NCBI GenBank assembly: GCA_902705825.1
Contig: CACSIL010000050.1
Span: 1-34,909, forward strand
Direction: 5' to 3'
DNA length: 34,909 nucleotides
DNA from: Halioglobus japonicus
Lineage (GTDB): Bacteria; Pseudomonadota; Gammaproteobacteria; Pseudomonadales; Halieaceae
The notes under the pieces were generated by a model that made no database searches, was not told where the DNA came from, and saw only the letters and a program-made list of their open reading frames with translations. The stretch's first letter is position 1; each line of letters opens with the position of its first letter. Below are positions 29,710 through 34,909 of the stretch, one piece after another. The position numbers were made by a program, and so were the translations under genes.

Positions 29710-30609
29710 CTATGCGCAATAGTTATCTGCGAGCGTCATCCAAAGTCGCTCCAGTGAGTTCATCGCATGGGGGTCCAGGCATGCACAACAGATGTTGTAT
29801 TGTATTCTATGTGACATGCTGATGCGGGCCAGTATCCCTGATGCCAGCGCATCGTCCAATTGAGCTTGTGTACCAGCGGTTATGATATCCGTAGTAGCCG
29901 CCAGCGAGATTAGTGTCTGGTAATCATCGGTCTCTATTTGTGGGATGCGAGTGGGCGCAGTTGCGCCGGCTGCCTGTAAGGCGTCATTAAACGTGGTTTG
30001 CCAGTATTTGTGTATATGCGGCAGAGCAAGGCGCCTTTGCAGTAAGTCGGACAGGCTGTAGGGGCCGCCGTTGATGATAGGGTTCTCAGGCCTCGCGACA
30101 AATATTACCTCTCGTTTTTCCAGCACCATGACTTCGATATCATCGAACGGCGTGGAATGTGTAAGGTCACCGATAAAAAGGTCAATTTTTCCTTCTCGAA
30201 GCTGCTGGATAGGTTCTCGGTGAGCGGAGACGATAATCGTTGCGGCAACATCGGGCAATTCCTCCAATAAGCCCCGCAGTAAAGGCAGGAGCACGGTGTG
30301 TGTGGCCAGTGGTCCGCAAGAGACTCTCAATGACTCGGAGGTATTGCCCTGAATTGCGTCAAGTCTTCGCTCAAAGTCGACTGCCGCGAGACTTAACTCC
30401 TTGCACGCTTCCAATAGTTGTTTGCCCCTTACTGTGGGAACGGTCGCAGCCCTGCTTCGTGAAAAAATCTGAAAACCACAATCATTCTCTGCGCGCTGAA
30501 CCATACGGGTCAGCTTCACGGGTGAGGTACCCAAGGCAGCGGCGGTGCCTTTAAAGTTGCCGATAGATGCCAATAATATCAGCGCGTCCAGAGTGTGTTT
30601 GGAGAGCAA
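29710..30609 (-). CDS. LysR-family transcriptional regulator
   Basis: A 299-aa LysR-type regulator of normal length. The N-terminal winged helix-turn-helix reads HTLDALILLASIGNFKGTAA and KLTRMVQRAENDCGFQIFSR, followed by the linker helix (about residues 60-90) and the effector-binding domain with RVSCGP and the KIDLFIGDL motif (about residues 90-299). The start is TTG; no better ATG lies in frame. It is divergent from the DUF302-DUF4345-sulfatase genes with about 160 bases between starts, the usual layout for a LysR protein that controls the opposite operon. Its 3' end is directly beside the broken integrase, so the mobile element appears to end close to the lysR stop without destroying it. 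Confidence 0.95.
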   Translation of the reverse strand: MLSKHTLDALILLASIGNFKGTAAALGTSPVKLTRMVQRAENDCGFQIFSRSRAATVPTVRGKQLLEACKELSLAAVDFERRLDAIQGNTSESLRVSCGPLATHTVLLPLLRGLLEELPDVAATIIVSAHREPIQQLREGKIDLFIGDLTHSTPFDDIEVMVLEKREVIFVARPENPIINGGPYSLSDLLQRRLALPHIHKYWQTTFNDALQAAGATAPTRIPQIETDDYQTLISLAATTDIITAGTQAQLDDALASGILARISMSHRIQYNICCACLDPHAMNSLERLWMTLADNYCA

Positions 30610-30622
30610 GCCAACCCCTTTA

Positions 30623-30639
30623 GTTTCATTAAATGAAAC
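30623..30639. promoter_or_regulatory. Candidate LysR operator
   Basis: GTTTCAT-TAA-ATGAAAC is a perfect inverted repeat in the lysR/DUF302 intergenic region and contains the T-N11-A pattern of LysR-type sites. It lies 13 bases upstream of the lysR start, so autoregulation is also likely. Confidence 0.55.
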
Positions 30640-30772
30640 AAATAATACTGAATTTGAATCTATATTGCACTAAGCGCGAGGCTGCCGCATACTTTTTCGG
30701 CGTTTTTTGACCGCTCTATCTCTCGCGGACCACGTAAGGTTAAAAAAACCCGGTGGCAAAAAGATTAGGAAC

Positions 30773-31678
30773 ATGATGGCTAAACACATCGTAATGCGTT
30801 TTTTCTTTGTGATGCTACCTGGTCTCGTCATCGCAGGGTGTGGTGACGCGGAGCCAGTTTCGGCAGAACGTTATGTCGGGACTGACCAGCTAGTTAGTAT
30901 TATCGACGAAAACCTCGTTTCTTCTGCGAACCTCTCCAAAATCCTAGATATTGACCATTCCCGTTTGGCTCAAGAAGCTGGCTCTGTGATGCCTCCAGCA
31001 ACGGTACTGATTTTTTCCGACCCAGCGCTGGACTCAGAGCTGATAAAACTGAACCCGCTTGTCGCACTGGATCTTCCTCTGAGGGTGCTGGCTTTCGAAG
31101 ATGTTGGCGACAGCGCCAGCAAGGTTATTTACAACAGCTTTGATTTTCTCGTGTCTCGCTATCAACTCGGTCCAGGCGCAACAAAATCTCTGCGTACAAA
31201 ATACAATCACGCTATGAGTGAGATAACCAAGGGCGTTCCGCCAGAGGCAATGGCCTCTTTCGCTAGTGACGAGATGAAACCAGACGGGGTCATCACCATC
31301 GAAAGCCCTTATGGTTATCAGGAAACTATCGATCGGGTGAAAGCCGCCATTAATGAGCAGAAGGACACAGTGCATTTTGGCGTGGTGGATTTCCAGGCCA
31401 ATGCGCGTGAGCTTGGAATAGAGCTCAATCCTAGCTACCTGATATTGTTCGGTGGACCCGGGCCAGGTGGTAAGGCGATGGCGGATGCACCGACGCTTGG
31501 CTTGGATGGGTTTTGCCAAAAGTTTCTTGTCTGGGAGGACGCGTCCGGCGGGGTTAACCTGTCATTTAACGATTTGCTTGCCCTGGCAGAGCGCCAGGGT
31601 GTGACAAAAGCTTTGGCGTTGCGCGTCATTAACTTCCGATTGAATCAAGTGTTTAGCGATGCCCTTGCAAGCGACTAA
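30773..31678 (+). CDS. Lipoprotein with two DUF302 domains
   Basis: A 301-aa lipoprotein: a basic start, the hydrophobic FFFVMLPGLVIAGC and lipid-acceptor C23, which implies export and lipid anchoring. Two copies of the DUF302 fold follow. The first (about residues 45-140) has MPPATVLIFSDPALDSELIK and LDLPLRVLAFED; the second (about 190-290) has NPSYLILFGGPGPGGKAM and GLDGFCQKFLVWED. DUF302 domains bind small ligands but their role is poorly defined. ATG 30773 was preferred to the longer upstream frame because AGGA lies just before it and it gives a proper lipoprotein signal. It begins a rightward operon with the DUF4345 and sulfatase genes, opposite lysR. Confidence 0.85.
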   Translation: MMAKHIVMRFFFVMLPGLVIAGCGDAEPVSAERYVGTDQLVSIIDENLVSSANLSKILDIDHSRLAQEAGSVMPPATVLIFSDPALDSELIKLNPLVALDLPLRVLAFEDVGDSASKVIYNSFDFLVSRYQLGPGATKSLRTKYNHAMSEITKGVPPEAMASFASDEMKPDGVITIESPYGYQETIDRVKAAINEQKDTVHFGVVDFQANARELGIELNPSYLILFGGPGPGGKAMADAPTLGLDGFCQKFLVWEDASGGVNLSFNDLLALAERQGVTKALALRVINFRLNQVFSDALASD

Positions 31679-31711
31679 TGCCAGGTATCAACACCCAGAG
31701 AGGAAAATAGT

Positions 31712-32095
31712 ATGAGTAAAGAAAGTATCTTTTTGTTGATAGCTGCAGCGGGCTTGACGCCGATTGCACTTGCTTATGGCCTTGTTCCTGCTGTGACGGC
31801 GCCCATGCTGTATGACGTGGACATCGACTCGATTAACATCGCGCATATCTTTCGCGCGGTCATGGGACTGTACCTGGCCATGGTTGTTTTCTGGATACTC
31901 GGAGCAACCCGTGAACCCTTGCGCTTTGCTGCATTGTGCAGCGTGGTGGTATTTATGGCTGGGTTGGCCCTGGGTCGGGTTGTCAGCCTTGTCGTTGACG
32001 GTATGCCTGGTGTCCTTCTCGTGATCTACCTTCTGCTCGAGATTGGCTTTGCATTTGTCGCCCTCAAATTGGCCAAGAACTACCAGCGCAGCTGA
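31712..32095 (+). CDS. DUF4345-family membrane protein
   Basis: 127 aa with four hydrophobic helices at about residues 5-30, 45-65, 72-93 and 98-120. The block HIFRAVMGLYLAMVVFWILG and the short polar loop after it match the DUF4345 family of small four-helix membrane proteins of unknown function. GAGAGG provides the ribosome-binding site. It lies 33 bases after the DUF302 gene and 50 before the sulfatase, same strand, so the three are likely co-transcribed. No catalytic residue is evident. A role linked to export or to membrane stress around the periplasmic sulfatase is a guess. Confidence 0.85.
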   Translation: MSKESIFLLIAAAGLTPIALAYGLVPAVTAPMLYDVDIDSINIAHIFRAVMGLYLAMVVFWILGATREPLRFAALCSVVVFMAGLALGRVVSLVVDGMPGVLLVIYLLLEIGFAFVALKLAKNYQRS

Positions 32096-32145
32096 TCGCT
32101 TCCGCTGCTGCAAATTTCAAATCAATCGCTTCTTCAGGAGTCACT

Positions 32146-33936
32146 ATGAGTAATTGTGCAGGATTCTCCCTTAAGGTAACGGGCTGCATCGCCGCGCTGG
32201 CTGTTGTACTTGCGCAAACCGCAATTGCGCAGTCGGAGAATGGGCCGGTAGCCGAAGAGATACCCAAACGGCCCAATATCCTATTGCTGGTGGGTGATGA
32301 CATGGGGCTGGGTGACATTGGCCCCTTTGGATCCGAAATCCATACTCCCTCACTGAATATGATGGCCGCGCAAGGTGTTCGCTTCTCAAATTTTCACGCC
32401 AGCCCCGTTTGTTCCATTACCCGCTCACAGCTGCTTACCGGCAATAACAATATCGAAATTGGCCTGGCCAGCTTCGATTACGCGGTTTACCCGGAGGCTA
32501 AAGGAAAGCCGGGCTATGAGGGTTACCTGACAGAAAACGCAGTTACCATTCAAGAGTTATTGCGTGATGCAGGCTACGACACCTACCAGACTGGCAAGTG
32601 GCATTTGGGTGGTCAGCACGGCGGGCGCGGCCCCCATGAAATGGGCTTCACACGCAGTTACGGTATTTTGGCAGGAGGCTCGAACCACTGGAACAGCGGT
32701 GACATGCTTCCTAATATGGCCCACCCGGATTCTCAAAAAGCCGTTAAGGCAGGCTTGATTCCCCCGATGATCGACATGCCCTACTTTGAAGACGGCAAGC
32801 CTGTAGAGCGTCCACTGGGCATTTATTCCGACGACCTCTACACAGGCAAAATGCTCGGCTACATGGAGCAGTCGCGCCGCGCCGACAGGCCCTTCTTTGC
32901 CTATTTGGCTTTCACCACTGCCCATTTGCCCATCCAGGCCCCCGGTGGTTTGGCTGAGCGTTATTATGAGCAATATCTGGAACTGGGTTGGGATGGCCTC
33001 AAAGCTCAGCGAATGCAGCAACTAATTGATGCCGGCATCCTGCCGCAGGACAGCAAATTACCAGTCCAAAACCCCATCACCCGCCCCTGGGATAGCCTCA
33101 GTGCAGATGAGAAAAAAATCCAGGCCAGGATTTTCGCTACATACGCAGCAATGATTGAATCACAAGATCGACATATTGGGCGTGTAATGGATTGGCTGCG
33201 CGAGACTGGCGAACTGGATAATACGCTTATCATTTACATGACGGATAACGGCCCTGAAGGCACCGATGCCTTTGGTGAATTGGGCAACCCTGCCCTAAGT
33301 GGCTGGATGGAAAAACACTTCAGCCAGGATATTGCCGATGTAGGTCACGGCAATTCCAACTGGCAGATTGGCATAGAGTGGGCAAATGCCACTACCGGTT
33401 CGCTACAATGGTGGAAATGGTTTATTGATGAAGGCGGGATTCGGGTGCCGTTGATTGTGGTTCCGCCCAAGTCCCATGGCAACAAGTTCGCGCTGCAAGG
33501 TGAAGTCTCCGATACCTTTTTGTCGGTGAAAGATTTGCCGATGACGATACTGCAATATGCCGGTGTAGAGCACCCTATGACGCGCTACCAGGATAGGGAT
33601 ATTGTTCCGCCGACAGGAAAGAGCATGGTTAGCTATCTGGATGGCGAAGCCGAGACTGTCTATGGCGCGGATGACTGGACAGCCTTCGAGCTGTTTGGCA
33701 ATGCCTACGTAGTGCGTGGGGACTACAAAGCCATAAAGGTACGCACAGGCATGTGGGGTGACGGAAAATGGCATTTGTATCATCTTCGAAACGACCCTGC
33801 TGAAAGCACACCTCTTGAAGCTGGCATGCCCGAAGAGCTAGCCGAGCTGGTAGAAATATATGAAGACTATGCTGAACAATGGCAGATTCAGGAAGTGAGG
33901 GATGACTGGAATCCGCAAAAGGAACTGGGGCACTAG
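32146..33936 (+). CDS. Secreted arylsulfatase-family enzyme
   Basis: 596-aa type I sulfatase of the alkaline phosphatase superfamily. A signal peptide ends at AIA (about residue 28). RPNILLLVGDDMGLGD carries the first metal ligands (D51, D52). The active-site motif is CSITRSQLLTG at C89-R93; the Cys would be converted to formylglycine. GKWHLGGQ and IYMTDNGPEGTD supply further substrate and metal residues, and the length fits arylsulfatase A-like enzymes. The motif deviates from the usual C-x-(P/A)-x-R: Ile replaces Pro and Thr is at position four. It probably acts in the periplasm on sulfate esters, such as algal polysaccharide or aromatic sulfates, in agreement with a marine host. It is the last gene of the operon controlled by the divergent lysR. 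Confidence 0.93.
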   Translation: MSNCAGFSLKVTGCIAALAVVLAQTAIAQSENGPVAEEIPKRPNILLLVGDDMGLGDIGPFGSEIHTPSLNMMAAQGVRFSNFHASPVCSITRSQLLTGNNNIEIGLASFDYAVYPEAKGKPGYEGYLTENAVTIQELLRDAGYDTYQTGKWHLGGQHGGRGPHEMGFTRSYGILAGGSNHWNSGDMLPNMAHPDSQKAVKAGLIPPMIDMPYFEDGKPVERPLGIYSDDLYTGKMLGYMEQSRRADRPFFAYLAFTTAHLPIQAPGGLAERYYEQYLELGWDGLKAQRMQQLIDAGILPQDSKLPVQNPITRPWDSLSADEKKIQARIFATYAAMIESQDRHIGRVMDWLRETGELDNTLIIYMTDNGPEGTDAFGELGNPALSGWMEKHFSQDIADVGHGNSNWQIGIEWANATTGSLQWWKWFIDEGGIRVPLIVVPPKSHGNKFALQGEVSDTFLSVKDLPMTILQYAGVEHPMTRYQDRDIVPPTGKSMVSYLDGEAETVYGADDWTAFELFGNAYVVRGDYKAIKVRTGMWGDGKWHLYHLRNDPAESTPLEAGMPEELAELVEIYEDYAEQWQIQEVRDDWNPQKELGH

Positions 33937-34212
33937 ATCAAGCAACCCCTTCCGTTTTGGCTGTGCGAGAAGGTTCTCGTGCGGTTAACAATCAGGCTGA
34001 ATCGCTCTTCGTCACTGAGTCCAGACGGTCATTTTCGATGTCAGTTTTACCGCACGCTTCGGACGTGGCATTCCTCGTGCTGCTGCCCCAATCCGGTTCG
34101 TTCCGCACGATGGAGATCCGAGGCGGAACCACCATGTTGGCACAAGGCAGGGATGGCCTTGGCGAAACTGCCTAGGAGCGCCATCAACCGGAGCAGACAC
34201 TGCTCTATCAGC
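33937..34212. other. Gene-free stretch before the IS91 remnant
   Basis: No convincing gene is seen. CGAGAA/TTCTCG around 33966-33979 could form a short hairpin after the sulfatase stop. The rest may include decayed insertion-sequence DNA but shows no identifiable ends. Confidence 0.3.
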
Positions 34213-34909
34213 TCTGCTCTCAACCTCAATATCCACTTTCACATCCTGTTCCTGGATGACGTCTATGTCTACCGCGACAACAGATCACCCCGATTTCAAC
34301 GCATCAAGGTGCCGGATATAAGCGAGCTGGAGGAACTGGTGCAGTTGATCAGCAAACGCGTGGGGCGCTGTCTGGAACGACAAGGCTTACTGGAACAGGG
34401 CGCTGAGAGCTCCTGGCTGGACCTCGACCCCGCTGAGGACACGGATGCCATGCCCCAGATCCTGGGCAGTTCCGTCTCCTACCGGATCGCCGTCGGACCG
34501 TAGCAAGGGCGCAAGGCCTTTATGATCCGCACGATCCGGCCACTGGACCGAGCTGATCCCGCGCTAGAGCGGGTGGCCAAGGTCAATGGCTTCTCACTAC
34601 ACGCGGGGGTGAGTTGCGAAGGGCATCAGAAGGACAAGCGGGAGAGGTTGTGCCGGTACATCGCCCGTCCTGCCGTTGCCGTTCCTCGCCTCTCGCTCAG
34701 TTCTACCGGCAAGATCATCTATACCCTGAAGACGCCTTACCGGGACGGGACGACCCAGGTAGCGTTCGAGCCGGTGGATTTCATTGTGCGATTGGCGGCC
34801 CTCGTGCCCAAACTTGGGGTCAGCGGCTCAAGCGCGTCTTCAACATAAACATTGAGGTTTGCAGCCGCTGCGGTGGTTCGGTCAGGGTCATTGCGTGTAT
34901 TGAAGATGA
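34213..34909 (+). pseudogene. Decayed IS91-family transposase
   Basis: A truncated copy of a Y2/HUH-type IS91 transposase. The homology begins at SALNLNIHFHILFLDDVYVY (containing the H-x-H metal-binding motif) and runs through VGRCLERQGLLEQ, SYRIAVGP, then QGRKAF, GFSLHAGVSC, RLCRYIARPAV and LKTPYRDGTTQVAFEPVDF. TAG at 34501-34503 sits in the middle of the frame (most likely a CAG changed by one base), since the same frame continues immediately after. Near 34812 the frame changes and a stretch of perhaps 60-100 residues is lost before the terminal zinc-finger part WGQRLKRVFNINIEVCSRCG. The N-terminus, including the first part of the catalytic region, is missing. The copy is cut by the right window edge. 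Confidence 0.85.

Noticed and set aside
29180..29719. 179-codon frame as an independent gene
   Set aside because: Its first part matches the missing N-terminal side of the integrase and its last part is out-of-frame reading through the catalytic domain.

Overview
The window looks like accessory DNA inserted in a gammaproteobacterial, probably marine, chromosome. This rests on the right-hand block (LysR regulator, DUF302 lipoprotein, DUF4345 membrane protein, secreted sulfatase), on the ArdA/MobC/relaxase types and on the giant cadherin/Ig-plus-RHS protein. No species can be named from the sequence alone.

Layout. 1-305: end of an IS256-family insertion sequence. 385-3374: three genes I do not recognise. 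3375-4104: gene-free stretch with degenerate repeats, a perfect 22-bp-arm hairpin and hairpin-rich DNA. 4105-8813: a tight five-gene operon encoding a 70-aa DUF3892-like protein, a membrane protein with a topoisomerase-type zinc ribbon, a four-helix membrane protein, a ComEC-like metallo-beta-lactamase and a 756-aa E2-E1-JAB fusion. 8819-10030: a convergent class II Fic protein. 10031-14051: plasmid/ICE-like backbone with ardA, several hairpins, a small membrane/secreted gene pair, a small tyrosine recombinase and an XRE regulator. 14549-26410: a 3801-aa RHS polymorphic-toxin lipoprotein and its likely immunity gene. 26791-29677: mobilisation genes (accessory gene, relaxase, MobC) and a broken tyrosine integrase, marking the probable right end of an integrated mobilisable element. 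29710-33936: probable chromosome, with lysR divergent from a three-gene sulfatase operon. 34213-end: decayed IS91-family transposase.

The most interesting unit is 4105-8813. It combines E2-like, E1-like and JAB-peptidase modules in one polypeptide with an MBL hydrolase and two membrane proteins. This matches the style of predicted prokaryotic ubiquitin-like conjugation and defence systems (the E1/E2/JAB operons of Iyer, Burroughs and Aravind; CBASS Cap2/Cap3; Bil), but there is no CD-NTase and no standard ubiquitin-like gene. The membrane protein could be the effector, the fusion protein could attach and remove a modifier, and the 70-aa protein ending in Leu-Gly is a speculative modifier candidate. 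Its neighbours (Fic, ArdA, RHS toxin, relaxase) make this a mobile defence-and-conflict island.
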